From assembly GCA_002690045.1 (NCBI GenBank), contig NZDE01000005.1, forward strand, positions 54,402 to 118,401: a DNA stretch of 64,000 nucleotides, given 5' to 3'. The translations under genes were made by a program, and so were the position numbers. Below the pieces are notes generated by a model, which saw nothing but the letters and a program-made list of their open reading frames with translations, did not search any database and was not told where the DNA came from. Below, piece after piece: positions 1-8,947 of the stretch (the stretch's first letter is position 1; each line of letters begins with the position of its first letter). This DNA comes from Alphaproteobacteria bacterium (lineage in GTDB: Bacteria > Pseudomonadota > Alphaproteobacteria > Micavibrionales > Micavibrionaceae).

Positions 1-2
1 CG

Positions 3-1265
3 ATCAAAAGATTGATTAGCCCGACTGCTATCAAAACTTGCAACAGCTGCATCAAAGCCTAATCGCCAGTTCTGGTTTAACAAATACAGCATTCCAGCTT
101 TATAGGTGGTCTCTTTATCCGTTTGTTGATCTTGGCCGTATTTACGCTCTGTATATTCTATTCCGCCATCAAGATATAACCGGCTATATACCTCATAGCT
201 GCTCGTAAACGCATAGCGCGTCTCTACCTCACCCTGCACAATATCGTTATCTTGCGTAATCTCCCTGTCTATTTCTGCGCCTAATCGCCATTTTGGCGTC
301 AACGCATATTCAATCTCCGCGCCAAAATCAATGTCATCGAGAGCGATTAAACTTGGATCGTCATAGTCATTTTTAAAGTAACCGATGCCTATATTCGCAA
401 ATAAACGATCTTCATACGATGTTTCTAACCCGATAAAGCCACCTAGTTCAACGCTATCACGGTACACGCCAGAGAAACCTCCATTCACATAGTCGCGCCG
501 CTTATAACGGCTATCTTTAATATCTAAATTAGCGAACAGAATATGTTCGGCGCGCCCCCCTGCCCCGAGCGCAAGGTCATAGCGAAGTCCCAAACGTCCG
601 GAATATATTTGGCGGTCATTATCACGGTATATAACTGGAGCGCCTGTTATAAGCGTTTTACCATCATCATAAAATGCTTCATCATAACGCCCTGTAAGGT
701 TCAAAATCAGCCTATTAAACCGCCGCGTTAAACCTAATGACGCTCCACGCGACACAATCCCCAAAGGTTCTGCGGTTGCGCTTTGGCTAAGTGGCTCGCC
801 TCGTCGTACCGATGTTGAGTTATAATTAAATGAAAACGGCATAGACCAACGTGAATTAGCCGTATACGTGCCAGAAAAAACCAAATTATGATCTTCTGTA
901 TTTTCTCCATCAAAGCGTTTATAGCGCTCAACCGTAACATCAGCGCGTGTCGCCAGCTGTAGACCGCCATATTGTTTAAGGATTTTTATTGATGGTGTCA
1001 CCTTTGTCAAAAAATCATCTTGTCCATCATTCGGTTCGGCATAAACATTATCTGTATATATCTGCTTCAACGTTATGCTTGGGTAATAGGTAAATCCTTT
1101 ATAAACAAGTCCGTTAGGCGCGAAATCTGATGGGATGCCAGTTGTTTCTGGTGGTAAGAAAGCCCTCTTCTCTGCACGCAAAACACCCTGCGCCCAACTG
1201 TTTCCCGATAAACAGACACATAAATAGATAAACAGAGCAATCAAACGCAGCGAAGCAATCAACAT
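3..1265 (-). CDS. Outer-membrane beta-barrel protein, BBP2-like (partial, C-terminus outside window)
   Basis: The frame is open from an ATG at 1265 to the left edge (421 codons) with no stop, so the C-terminus lies outside the window. It starts with a signal peptide (hydrophobic stretch LIALFIYLCVCL, likely cleavage after SWA). After that come alternating aromatic and polar strands typical of a transmembrane beta-barrel, for example YKGFTYYPSITLKQIYTDN and repeated R/Y/D-rich strands. The N-terminal 'F-Y-P-S-I-x-L-x-x-I-Y-T-D-N-V' pattern resembles the putative beta-barrel porin 2 family, which is often found in exopolysaccharide clusters. The divergent O-antigen-ligase-like neighbour fits a role in polysaccharide export. 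Barrel topology is well supported; the exact family and substrate are inferred. Confidence 0.7.
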   Translation of the reverse strand, partial: MLIASLRLIALFIYLCVCLSGNSWAQGVLRAEKRAFLPPETTGIPSDFAPNGLVYKGFTYYPSITLKQIYTDNVYAEPNDGQDDFLTKVTPSIKILKQYGGLQLATRADVTVERYKRFDGENTEDHNLVFSGTYTANSRWSMPFSFNYNSTSVRRGEPLSQSATAEPLGIVSRGASLGLTRRFNRLILNLTGRYDEAFYDDGKTLITGAPVIYRDNDRQIYSGRLGLRYDLALGAGGRAEHILFANLDIKDSRYKRRDYVNGGFSGVYRDSVELGGFIGLETSYEDRLFANIGIGYFKNDYDDPSLIALDDIDFGAEIEYALTPKWRLGAEIDREITQDNDIVQGEVETRYAFTSSYEVYSRLYLDGGIEYTERKYGQDQQTDKETTYKAGMLYLLNQNWRLGFDAAVASFDSSRANQSFD

Positions 1266-1428
1266 AATAATAAACCAGAAAAAGCAGCAAGAATATGCTG
1301 TGTTCCCATGATAACCATAAACAGTATGTTATACAAATATTTATCGCCTATTACCTATTCCCGCTAGTCACGTACAAATTTTTATATTACCATCACGAAC
1401 ATCCAATAAACACAATCGACATAGCGCC

Positions 1429-2619
1429 ATGCAACACTTTGCTTTGCCTAAATTCATGTATATATCAATGTCAGGCTTAAAATTTTCGAGCCTGATACTT
1501 CAGCTATATTGTGTCTTATCTATTTTCTACGTTTACAAAAGCGGATACCCGCAGCCCGCAGATATATTAATTGCCGCTGCGATTGGCGTTGCGCTCATGT
1601 TCTTTGTGATGAAAAAGTCATGGGTTGTAACTTTACCAATAGCACTTGGGCTATTATTTGCGTTCTGTACATTCATCATAAATGTTACAAATTATGTTTT
1701 ATGGCCTGACAGGCAATTCATATTAAGCAGCCTATATTACATTTTTAATATGGGTATTTTTGCATTTAGTTACAGCTTATTCAAAAAAACCAAAGGAGAA
1801 CTCGCCCCCGCTTTGGTCACGGCTCTCATCATAGCTATTTGTTTAGAATGCATTTTTGTATTTATGCTTAATGCGAGTGAAAATGGACGCGCTATTGGCA
1901 CATTTAACAACCCTAATCAATTATCCTATTGGGCATTGTTAGTTTTTTGCCTTTTAGTTGCCCTACGCTACCCGCTAACGTTCAAGTGGTATGATTATGG
2001 GCTGATTGGTATCTTGTTCTTAATTGAAATGGAAAGTTTGTCTAAGGCGGCTTTAATTTCGTTCATGGTTGTCTTTATAAGTGTGGCTTTCACTCGTTTA
2101 GTAAATAATTTCGGGCGAGCTATCCTCATTATGATTTTCTTGGCATTAGTTAGCTTTGCCGTATTTAGTTTTGAAAGTATTACAGGTACAGTGGCAAATT
2201 TAGATAATATACAAAAGACAGTCACTCGTTTGGCTGAAATTGGTCAGGATAGTGATGATAATCTAGAAGCTCGCGGCTATAATCGCATCCCAGAAAATCC
2301 TCAGTTTTTAATCCTTGGCGCTGGTGAAGGTGGTTATGATCGCTTTACCGTTGGCGCATTTGAATTACATTCTGGTATTGCCACATTATTCTTTTCCTAT
2401 GGTATTAGCGGCATGGTCATATTTGGTTTCTTTTTACTCTCTATCTTATGGCGGCTCCCCCCTATTTTCTGGATACTCGTTTTTTCAATCATGCTTTATG
2501 GTCTGACACACCAAAATATCCGATTTAGTTTCTTCTGGTTATTTTTAGGCATTATTACAGCGGTTGGCGAGCTGAGAGCCACGAAGAAAGTGCAGAAATT
2601 ACCAAATAGTACGGTCTAA
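1429..2619 (+). CDS. O-antigen ligase/polymerase-like membrane protein
   Basis: A polytopic inner-membrane protein of up to 396 residues with about ten hydrophobic segments spread over its length and one larger loop (about residues 265-310, SDDNLEARGYNRIPENP...GAGEGGYDRF) between late helices. That layout is typical of the Wzy/WaaL (O-antigen ligase-like) superfamily, which polymerises or transfers surface glycans. Starts at 1456 and 1468 are also possible; none has a clear ribosome binding site. The 3' end overlaps the convergent repC-like gene by 21 bases. With the divergent outer-membrane barrel it looks like the edge of a polysaccharide locus. Family assignment rests on topology rather than a catalytic motif. 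Confidence 0.65.
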   Translation: MQHFALPKFMYISMSGLKFSSLILQLYCVLSIFYVYKSGYPQPADILIAAAIGVALMFFVMKKSWVVTLPIALGLLFAFCTFIINVTNYVLWPDRQFILSSLYYIFNMGIFAFSYSLFKKTKGELAPALVTALIIAICLECIFVFMLNASENGRAIGTFNNPNQLSYWALLVFCLLVALRYPLTFKWYDYGLIGILFLIEMESLSKAALISFMVVFISVAFTRLVNNFGRAILIMIFLALVSFAVFSFESITGTVANLDNIQKTVTRLAEIGQDSDDNLEARGYNRIPENPQFLILGAGEGGYDRFTVGAFELHSGIATLFFSYGISGMVIFGFFLLSILWRLPPIFWILVFSIMLYGLTHQNIRFSFFWLFLGIITAVGELRATKKVQKLPNSTV

Positions 2620-3636
2620 GAATAAGCATTGTTCAGCACTACATTTAATCAAAGCATTAAAATAAGCTTTAGGGTTGTATATCTTCGCTTTTTCGCGGGA
2701 TAGACCACATAAAACAATCAAAAACTGTAAAGATGCCGCTAATTTACCATTTAAACACTCAGAATAATGCCATTTATGCGCTGAAATACCACAATAATCA
2801 TAATTATCTTCTGCGAATTTAATTAATTCATCCCAATTTCTGAAACTTCTCTTCATACCCTGACGAGCTAAATAGCTATTAACACGGTTTAAAGTAATTT
2901 TATTTAAGCCCATATTTTGTAACTGTTTTATATTATTACTAAGTTTTGTAGACTCTTTGTGGACGACATTTTTGTCAACAATAGCTAAATTTTTATCGGC
3001 GACCTTGATAACTTTGTTCGATAGCTGCGTAAGGGTTCTTATAAAACTTTGCAATAAATCTGCACCTAAATTTGATCTAATCGCTGTCTTTAGGGCGGCC
3101 TCCTCTTCTGGTGTTACTTCAAATTGACTTAAATCTGCTGCGAATAATGTTTTGCGCAACTTGTGTACGCTATGTTTCAATGATGCCCAGGCACGTGCCT
3201 GGTGTTGTTTTTCATGCAGAGCATATTCTAACGCATCAATTTTCTCACATAGCGGGGCTAAATTAACGCCATAAGCGTTTATTAGCCGCCCATCTTTACT
3301 GCGCTGCCCGTAACGCTTATTGTTTGGGCTGTCTTGCCAATTTAGAACACCAGCTTCAAACAGTCGCTTTTCTATCCGCTGTATTTGTCGGACGGATAGC
3401 CCAAGATCAAATGCAGTTTTGTTTAAAGATTGATATACGATAGGCTGTGCGCCCTCTTCCCAATCAATGGAACGGGTAAAGGACATGTAATAATCAAGTA
3501 AATTTATCATTTGTGACGTAAATCCGCCGTAACGCCCTAAGCGTTTTACAAGTGTTAAGGCCATATAAGCCCGTTCGCGACTTCGCTGTTTATGGGGCAA
3601 AGCGCGTGCATTCGTCATGGTGCAATCTGTGGTCAT
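2599..3636 (-). CDS. repC: RepC-type plasmid replication initiator
   Basis: 345 residues. The N-terminal half carries the winged-helix pattern of RepC initiators of alphaproteobacterial repABC and repC replicons: IVYQSLNKTAFDLGLSVRQI, then RLFEAGVLNWQDSPNNKRYG and the 'INAYGVNLAPL' stretch, which matches the family's 'SPNGKRY...AFGFDLSPL' signature. The C-terminal half (about 225-345) is a second basic helical domain. RepC binds an origin that in known plasmids lies inside repC itself. The gene is slightly shorter than usual (about 400 residues) and has no repA/repB upstream. No ribosome binding site is visible before the ATG at 3636 or the alternative at 3618. A divergent small RNA gene overlaps the leader (see ncRNA), as in repABC control. 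Its 3' end overlaps the convergent membrane gene. Confidence 0.8.
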   Translation of the reverse strand: MTTDCTMTNARALPHKQRSRERAYMALTLVKRLGRYGGFTSQMINLLDYYMSFTRSIDWEEGAQPIVYQSLNKTAFDLGLSVRQIQRIEKRLFEAGVLNWQDSPNNKRYGQRSKDGRLINAYGVNLAPLCEKIDALEYALHEKQHQARAWASLKHSVHKLRKTLFAADLSQFEVTPEEEAALKTAIRSNLGADLLQSFIRTLTQLSNKVIKVADKNLAIVDKNVVHKESTKLSNNIKQLQNMGLNKITLNRVNSYLARQGMKRSFRNWDELIKFAEDNYDYCGISAHKWHYSECLNGKLAASLQFLIVLCGLSREKAKIYNPKAYFNALIKCSAEQCLFLDRTIW

Positions 3637-3684
3637 GTCTATTCATAAACGACGCAAAAAAGTGTTCGCAAAGCTAAAACAGGC

Positions 3685-3713
3685 TTGCGTTACCTCCCTC
3701 TTCTACATATAAT
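3685..3713 (+). promoter_or_regulatory. Sigma70-like promoter for the antisense RNA of repC
   Basis: TTGCGT (3685-3690), a 17-base spacer and a perfect TATAAT (3708-3713) on the strand opposite repC. The predicted start is near 3720, about 65 bases before a hairpin-T-tract terminator. This is the strongest promoter match noticed in the window. It points away from repC and into its leader region. Confidence 0.65.
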
Positions 3714-3719
3714 GAAGCT

Positions 3720-3785
3720 GTCAGACGAAATTATATTTCAGAGAGATGGCCTTTGTTGATGCAACAAGGGCTATTTTTCTTTTTG
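3720..3785 (+). ncRNA. Putative counter-transcribed RNA (inc-alpha-like) controlling repC
   Basis: A RNA of about 65 nt is predicted between the promoter at 3685-3713 and a factor-independent terminator. The terminator stem pairs 3748-3758 with 3762-3772 (GGCCTTTGTTG against CAACAAGGGCT, two wobbles, 3-base loop) and is followed by ATTTTTCTTTTT. It is transcribed from the strand opposite repC and is complementary to the untranslated leader just upstream of the repC start. That is the position, size and architecture of the ctRNA between repB and repC in repABC plasmids, which lowers RepC synthesis. The layout is seen directly; the function is inferred by analogy. Confidence 0.6.
3748..3783 (+). 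terminator. Hairpin terminator of the ctRNA
   Basis: Eleven-pair stem with a 3-base loop (3759-3761) and a T-rich tail 3773-3783. It serves the plus-strand RNA that starts near 3720. Confidence 0.65.
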
Positions 3786-4236
3786 GCGTGTTTTTTGCCT
3801 CCTTATACTGATATTCATTAAGCGAAAAGCTCGTGTGGTGATTCTCGTAATAGATTGGCGGATTCGTCGCCAAGAATCGTTGCGATCCTAGGAAACGTTA
3901 CCAAATGTTACCCGATGTTTCAAGTATACAGATGTAAACGTCTCGTGCTGCAGGGGTGTCGAAACACTTTTTATTATTTATTTGCAGTGGTTTATTTTGT
4001 TTTGTGTTTACAGGTGTTTCGCTTGGTGTTTATTTTTGCTTCCCTGTGTGTAACTATTTGTTTCTGGTTTTGTTTTTGTGGTGTTTTACTGTGTTTTGGG
4101 TGTGTAACGCAGTGTTTCTGGTAAACACTATTAATGTGTTTATTAAAACAATCGCAGGCTAGCTATTTCGAATCATCTTTGCTAAACTTTGTTTAGAAAA
4201 ATCAAAGATCAATGTGTAGGGGAACAGAGAGATACA
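3786..4236. other. Non-coding, GT-rich repeat zone: candidate origin or partition region
   Basis: About 450 bases without a credible gene. The left part has an inverted repeat TTGGCG/CGCCAA (3855-3860 and 3868-3873) interlocked with GATTC/GAATC (3861-3865 and 3874-3878). The right part is strongly T/G-skewed and holds seven direct GTGTTT copies (from 4004, 4014, 4026, 4081, 4091, 4112 and 4136) plus inverted copies near 3961 and 4123. Spacings are often near one or two helical turns. It lies between the repC leader and a KfrA-like gene, so an iteron, partition site or operator is plausible. The hydrophobic open frames here are by-products of the T-rich bias. Confidence 0.45.
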
Positions 4237-4794
4237 ATGAAGGTAAATCCAACAGAAGCCGCCCAAATCGCTGGCGTAACACGCAAGACCTTATATGCAG
4301 ACATGCAGAAAGGGACATTAAGTTACGAATTGACCGATAAAAAGAAACGTTTAATAAATGTCGCAGAATTGGAGCGTGTATACGGTACGCTCGCAAAGGA
4401 TGTTTCGGGAACAGAACAAAAAGAACTTTTTTCTTCCAAAGAGAATGAAGGAGAGAAGGGCGCGCCTTTAAATGATGCCGAAGCACAGGTTATGGCGGTG
4501 CGTTTAGAGTTCATGGAGAAAGAGCGCGAGAGAGAGCGTGCACAGTTAAATGAACAGATAGAGCATTTACGTTCTATGTTAAGCTCTGAACAGGAAGAGC
4601 GCCGCAAAATAACAGCGCTGCTTACGGATCAATCTTCTGAGCGTGAAAAACAAGGGCAGGCGCAAAAGCGCGCTGAAAGTGAACTGGATGTTCTGAAGCA
4701 AACGGTTCTTGAGTCGAAAAAACAAAACAGATCTATCTTTAAAGCGCTTAAAGATGAGCGTGAGAAGAGCTTCTGGCAAAAATTATTTGGTTAA
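4237..4794 (+). CDS. KfrA-like plasmid accessory protein: HTH plus long coiled coil
   Basis: The start ATG at 4237 gives 185 residues. Residues 1-50 form a helix-turn-helix that resembles MerR/excisionase or plasmid replication-associated DNA-binding domains (NPTEAAQIAGVTRKTLYADM, then a lysine-rich wing and a recognition helix). From about residue 75 to 175 the chain is rich in E, K, R and Q with few hydrophobics, which indicates a long coiled coil. It ends in FWQKLFG, a tail often seen in plasmid replication-associated DNA-binding proteins. It follows a repeat-rich intergenic zone downstream of divergent repC. Likely role: binding repeats for partition or copy control. This is inferred from architecture and context. 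Confidence 0.6.
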   Translation: MKVNPTEAAQIAGVTRKTLYADMQKGTLSYELTDKKKRLINVAELERVYGTLAKDVSGTEQKELFSSKENEGEKGAPLNDAEAQVMAVRLEFMEKERERERAQLNEQIEHLRSMLSSEQEERRKITALLTDQSSEREKQGQAQKRAESELDVLKQTVLESKKQNRSIFKALKDEREKSFWQKLFG

Positions 4795-4881
4795 ACCTTA
4801 TATTTTATTATATTTTTTGGTTAGTTTTTGCTAGCCTATGCATAACCGACATAATATAGCGTAACGAGGAGACTATTTTAG

Positions 4882-5172
4882 ATGTCTAAAGATTTAGTAC
4901 GTATCAGTGTGATGATTAGAACTGAACAATTGAACCAATTGCATGCACTTGATGTCAATATTAGTGGGTATATTCGTGATTTGATTGATGACCGTATCAG
5001 TAATGATACAATTGTTTTGTCGGTATCTAATGAAACTAAGAAACTCTATGATCAAGTTATTTCAAATTCAGGTCAAACTGACTTGGATTTAGAGCCATAT
5101 GTCGTGGATGCGCTCAAGGTTATGATAAAAGATAAAATCAAGTCTATGCAAAAGCTGCACGATAGTCTGTAA
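4882..5172 (+). CDS. Small ribbon-helix-helix-like protein, function unknown
   Basis: 96 residues, preceded by an AACGAGGAG ribosome binding site 9-14 bases before the ATG. Residues 5-35 (VRISVMIRTEQLNQL... then ISGYIRDLIDDRIS) look like one beta strand and two helices, the ribbon-helix-helix layout of CopG/CcdA-type DNA-binding proteins. The C-terminal half is helical and charged. No toxin-like partner lies beside it. Its place after the RepC/KfrA-like genes suggests a regulator or antitoxin-like member of the plasmid module. Its stop is two bases from the end of convergent trpA, and a 7-bp hairpin (5162-5178) spans both ends. Confidence 0.5.
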   Translation: MSKDLVRISVMIRTEQLNQLHALDVNISGYIRDLIDDRISNDTIVLSVSNETKKLYDQVISNSGQTDLDLEPYVVDALKVMIKDKIKSMQKLHDSL

Positions 5173-5174
5173 GA

Positions 5175-5978
5175 CTATAGCGCGTTTATAATTTCTTGCG
5201 TATGTGCGCTTAAAAGGGCAGGAGATAGCTTGCCCTCTTTGTATGAATCCTCGCAGAGTTTGATTATTTTTGACCCGATAATGACCCCATCGGCACCATT
5301 TTTTACCATATCCTGTGCATTCTGCGCTGTCGATATACCAAACCCCGCAATAGCCGGTAAAGCGAAATGGGCCTTAATTGTTTTGAATAGAGCCGCTAAA
5401 TTCTGATCATATTGATCTTGCATCCCTGTGATGCCCATTTTGGTCACTACATAAATAAAACCGCCTGCATACGGCGTAATCTTAGCGAAGCGCGATGCAT
5501 CAGACGTGGGCGCAACAATAAATACCATTTCTAGTCCCGCTTTTTGTGTGAGCGGGTATATATCTTCGGCATGTTCCGGCGGTAGGTCGGGGATGAGTAT
5601 GCCGTCAAGCCCAACGTTGGCGAGGGCTGTTAAGAATATGTCTGGTTTCTTCGCTAAAATAATGTTGTAGTAGGACATCAACGTTAGCGGGGTAGTGGGG
5701 GCGTATGAACGTATTTCTCTAATAAATGTAATGATCTGATCGACTTTGAAACCGTTATCAAGGGCGTGGTTGGCTGCGGCTTCAATGACAGGGCCATCAG
5801 CGACAGGGTCGCGAAAAGGAATGCCGATTTCAAGGCCGTCTGCGCCATTATCAATTAATGTCTTTGCTGCCGCAATTGACGCATCAAGGTCTGGATAGCC
5901 GATCAACACATAAGGCATATAAACAGCGTGCCCATTTTGAATTTTATCATGTATGTATTTATATCGTGTATTACTCAT
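5175..5978 (-). CDS. trpA: Tryptophan synthase alpha subunit
   Basis: 267 residues, the usual length. TrpA splits indole-3-glycerol phosphate into indole and glyceraldehyde 3-phosphate and channels indole to TrpB. The TIM-barrel signature [19 protein letters not shown] carries the catalytic Glu50 and Asp61. The phosphate-binding end GFGISTAQ and the [10 protein letters not shown] strand are also present. The start ATG overlaps the trpB stop by four bases (ATGA), which implies translational coupling. trpF is not adjacent, and the pair lies directly beside a plasmid-type replication module. Confidence 0.97.
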   Translation of the reverse strand: MSNTRYKYIHDKIQNGHAVYMPYVLIGYPDLDASIAAAKTLIDNGADGLEIGIPFRDPVADGPVIEAAANHALDNGFKVDQIITFIREIRSYAPTTPLTLMSYYNIILAKKPDIFLTALANVGLDGILIPDLPPEHAEDIYPLTQKAGLEMVFIVAPTSDASRFAKITPYAGGFIYVVTKMGITGMQDQYDQNLAALFKTIKAHFALPAIAGFGISTAQNAQDMVKNGADGVIIGSKIIKLCEDSYKEGKLSPALLSAHTQEIINAL

Positions 5979-7174
5979 TCGCTATGTTCTTTCTTATACG
6001 CCATAATATGCTGAAGGTCTTTATCGCCGCGACCAGAGAGGTTGACGAGTATATGACTACCTTTATGCTCTGCGGCTGATTTCTTTGCCTGTGCAAGCGC
6101 GTGTGCGCTTTCTAGCGCGGGTAAGATGCCTTCGGCAGCAGAAAGGTCATAAAACGCCTCTACGGCCTCTGCATCAGTTATTGCGTAATATTGCGCGCGG
6201 CCTATATCACGCAAATAGGCATGTTCTGGGCCCACAAGAGGATAATCAAGTCCCGCAGATATGCTATGCGTTTCAAATATTTGTCCGTCTTCATCTTGCA
6301 GAGCAAGGCTGCTCATGCCGTGTAATACGGCGTGTGTGCCCTTAACCAGAACTGCGCCATGTTTATTGCTTTCTAGGCCTTCACCGCCAGGCTCTGCGCC
6401 AATTAATTGAACGTCTTTATCATCAATAAAGCTTTGGAACAGGCCAATTGCATTTGACCCGCCGCCGACGCAGGCGATAGCCATATCAGGCAATTTGCTC
6501 ATCATATCAAGGCATTGGGCGCGGGCTTCTATGCCAATAGGCTTGTGAAAATAACGCACAAGTGTAGGGAAGGGGTGCGGCCCTGCAGCTGTGCCTAATA
6601 GGTAATGCGTTGTCTCACAGCTCGCGATCCAGTCGCGCAATGCTTCGTTAATAGCGTCTTTAAGTGTCGCGCTGCCACTTTCAACGGCAATCACTTCCGC
6701 GCCAAGGATTTTCATGCGTTCAACATTCGGGGCTTGACGTGCGACGTCAACGGCGCCCATATAAACGGTGCAAGGGAGGTTCATTTTGGCGCAGGCCATA
6801 GCGGTCGCTACACCATGCTGACCCGCACCGGTTTCGGCTATAATGCGGGTTTTGCCCATTTTCTTTGCAAGCAGGGCTTGGCCAAGGGCGTTATTCGTCT
6901 TATGCGCGCCGCCATGCATTAAATCTTCGCGTTTTAGGTAAATATGCGCCCCATATTGCGCGGATAAATTCTCCGCATAATAAAGCGGGGTAGGGCGGCC
7001 GCCCCAATGATGCATAATGTATTGAAATTCTTTGTTAAATGTATCGTCATGTTCATATTTACGAAAGGCTTGACGTAATTCTTCCAATATTGGTATTAAG
7101 GCTTCCGGAGAATATTGCCCGCCATAACGGCCAAAAAAGCCGCGATCATCATTTATTTGTTCATGTGATGCCAC
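5975..7174 (-). CDS. trpB: Tryptophan synthase beta subunit
   Basis: 399 residues. TrpB is a PLP enzyme that condenses indole with serine to tryptophan in the alpha2beta2 complex. The PLP lysine is Lys92 in [14 protein letters not shown]. The glycine-rich phosphate loop [10 protein letters not shown] and the N-terminal [15 protein letters not shown] motif are intact. It is the first gene of a trpB-trpA operon with a 4-base overlap. Upstream bases 7175-7325 separate it from the divergent dus gene; no attenuator or leader peptide was recognised. Confidence 0.97.
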   Translation of the reverse strand: MASHEQINDDRGFFGRYGGQYSPEALIPILEELRQAFRKYEHDDTFNKEFQYIMHHWGGRPTPLYYAENLSAQYGAHIYLKREDLMHGGAHKTNNALGQALLAKKMGKTRIIAETGAGQHGVATAMACAKMNLPCTVYMGAVDVARQAPNVERMKILGAEVIAVESGSATLKDAINEALRDWIASCETTHYLLGTAAGPHPFPTLVRYFHKPIGIEARAQCLDMMSKLPDMAIACVGGGSNAIGLFQSFIDDKDVQLIGAEPGGEGLESNKHGAVLVKGTHAVLHGMSSLALQDEDGQIFETHSISAGLDYPLVGPEHAYLRDIGRAQYYAITDAEAVEAFYDLSAAEGILPALESAHALAQAKKSAAEHKGSHILVNLSGRGDKDLQHIMAYKKEHSE

Positions 7175-7325
7175 AATATATACCCTCTATTAAATTCATG
7201 GATCATATTTAACGAGAGAGTAGGGAAGGGGTCAAGTTCTATTTAGAGATTGGAGTCATTATGCTTCCCATTTTGATGATAAATATGTATAACGGCTTTG
7301 AAGAAATGAGATGAGAAAATAATTT

Positions 7326-8303
7326 ATGGCGATAACGCTTGGACATATTGAAATTACTGACCCTGTATTCCTCGCACCGATGTCCGGTGTGACGGATTTG
7401 CCGTTCAGGCGTTTAGTGCGGCGCTTTGGCGCAGGGCTTGTGTTCTCAGAAATGATTGCAAGCCGCGCTATGGTTGAACATGTTAAAGGCTCAAAACGTA
7501 TCCAAGAAGACCGCCTTGATGAAACGCCTTTCGCACTACAGCTTGCTGGTTGCGAACCTGAGGTAATGGCTGAAGCTGCTAAAATTTGTGTGGCGCGCGG
7601 CGCGCCCCTAATTGATATTAATTTTGGCTGCCCTGTAAAGAAAATCGTCAACAAAATGGGCGGTTCAGCGTTGATGAAGGATGAGCCCCTAGCTTTTGAT
7701 ATTATGCAAGCGGTATGTGAGGCTGTGGATGTGCCTGTAAGTGTGAAAATGCGCCTTGGCTGGGATGATGATAATAAAAACGCGCCGAAAATGGCTGAAT
7801 TGGCGGCAGATGCCGGCATTAAGATGATCACAGTGCATGGACGCACACGATGTCAGCTCTACCAAGGGCAGGCGGATTGGGCGGCTGTACGCCCCGTAAA
7901 GGAAGCTGTGGACTTACCGGTTATTGTAAATGGGGATATTAAAACGGCGGACGATGCGCGCACGGCCTTGGCGCAATCGGGGGCTGATGGTGTTATGGTT
8001 GGGCGTGCTTGCTATGGTAAGCCATGGAAGATAAAGGCTTTATCACAAGCATTATCTGCTGCGCATGATGGTGGGTCATTTGAACCGAATATGCACCAGA
8101 AGAAAGAAACCATTCTTGATCATTATAAGGATATAATTGATTATTATGGTGAGAACCAAGGCGTGAAGATTGGGCGCAAGCATATTTCGTGGTACGTTAA
8201 AGACCTGCCAGATGCTGCGTTGTTTCGTAAAAAAGTTAATACGATCAATGAATCGCAAGCGGTATGCGCGGAAATTGATTTATTTTTTGATGCGCTACGC
8301 TAA
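7326..8303 (+). CDS. dusB: tRNA-dihydrouridine synthase, DusB type
   Basis: 325 residues. FMN-dependent enzyme that reduces uridine to dihydrouridine in the tRNA D-loop. Seen: N-terminal [21 protein letters not shown], the catalytic cysteine Cys102 in [19 protein letters not shown], the FMN/tRNA contact MRLGWDD, then [16 protein letters not shown] and the phosphate-binding VNGDI...[13 protein letters not shown]. In many alphaproteobacteria dusB precedes ntrBC; here it stands alone, with terB-like gene convergent 5 bases away. Confidence 0.93.
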   Translation: MAITLGHIEITDPVFLAPMSGVTDLPFRRLVRRFGAGLVFSEMIASRAMVEHVKGSKRIQEDRLDETPFALQLAGCEPEVMAEAAKICVARGAPLIDINFGCPVKKIVNKMGGSALMKDEPLAFDIMQAVCEAVDVPVSVKMRLGWDDDNKNAPKMAELAADAGIKMITVHGRTRCQLYQGQADWAAVRPVKEAVDLPVIVNGDIKTADDARTALAQSGADGVMVGRACYGKPWKIKALSQALSAAHDGGSFEPNMHQKKETILDHYKDIIDYYGENQGVKIGRKHISWYVKDLPDAALFRKKVNTINESQAVCAEIDLFFDALR

Positions 8304-8308
8304 CGCGT

Positions 8309-8827
8309 TTAATCCATTAAATCTATACCGAAATGGAGAAAGAGGTTATCAATTAGCGTTGATAACAAGCCTTCGGGGCGTCTACCATCCTGCGCTAGCT
8401 CATGTGCGGTCATATCTTGGGCAACCTCTTTTGTGATACTGGATTTTATTTCTTCTATATTCAAACCGTCTGTTAATTTGATATGTAGCTTCTCAAGCAA
8501 ATCAGCTTCATTTGGATCTAAATTGCCATCTTTATGTGCGAGTAGGCGCGCAAAATAAGTGACTTGGGCGCGGTAAGCTGGGTCGTTGACATGCGAAAGC
8601 ATCTCAAAACAGTCTTGTGGCGCGGAAAGGTCAGAGATAAGTAATATATAGTTATCTTGAGAAAGGCCTGCTCGTTCGCGCATATTATCGAATATATAGG
8701 TTAGGTATTTGCGCTCTTCATCATGTACTAGGCCATCGCTATGGGCCATGGTGATGATACAGCGCCACATATAGAGCTTACTGATGTTAAAACTGTCTTG
8801 GGCTGGTTTAAGTGTATCGCGGCTCAT
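8309..8827 (-). CDS. TerB-like (tellurite-resistance/DjlA-family) protein
   Basis: 172 residues with an all-helical TerB fold signature: an acidic-histidine pattern MAHSDGLVHDEERKYL in the first repeat and LLAHKDGNLDPNEADLLEKL in the second. TerB-like domains bind metal ions at such conserved Asp/Glu sites. Many single-domain copies have no proven role in tellurite resistance. There is no signal peptide, so it is probably cytosolic. It stands alone between convergent dus and an upstream terminator. The family call is fair; the biological role is unknown. Confidence 0.7.
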   Translation of the reverse strand: MSRDTLKPAQDSFNISKLYMWRCIITMAHSDGLVHDEERKYLTYIFDNMRERAGLSQDNYILLISDLSAPQDCFEMLSHVNDPAYRAQVTYFARLLAHKDGNLDPNEADLLEKLHIKLTDGLNIEEIKSSITKEVAQDMTAHELAQDGRRPEGLLSTLIDNLFLHFGIDLMD

Positions 8828-8893
8828 ATTCTTCCCCTAACTGATCTAAGCTGAAAGAAATTTTATCACATTAAAGGTTAATGATCTATGATC

Positions 8894-8919
8894 AAAAAAA
8901 CGCCGCAATTTGCGGCGTT
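8894..8919 (-). terminator. Strong palindromic terminator after the anchored acidic protein gene
   Basis: Stem AACGCCGCAA (8899-8908) with TTGCGGCGTT (8910-8919). Read on the minus strand it is followed by a run of seven T residues (complement of 8894-8900). It ends the gene at 8948-9658. Confidence 0.8.
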
Positions 8920-8947
8920 TTGTATGTTTAATGTTACTATATTTAGG

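Noticed and set aside
543..970. Short plus and minus open frames in the leftmost region
   Set aside because: They lie inside the partial outer-membrane barrel gene in other frames; the barrel frame is continuous from the edge to 1265 and starts with a good signal peptide.
3855..4162. Open frames coding for hydrophobic, Cys/Phe-rich peptides
   Set aside because: They lie in T/G-skewed repeat DNA. The composition (runs of F, V, C and L) follows from base bias, overlapping frames are equally open, and no ribosome binding site is present.
5162..5178. Hairpin ATAGTCT/AGACTAT across the ends of the RHH-like gene and trpA
   Set aside because: It has no T-run on either strand, so a terminator is not supported; it may be incidental to the two stop regions.
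7259..7846. Minus-strand frame of 195 codons opposite dusB
   Set aside because: It is antisense to conserved tRNA-dihydrouridine synthase motifs and shows no protein-family pattern.
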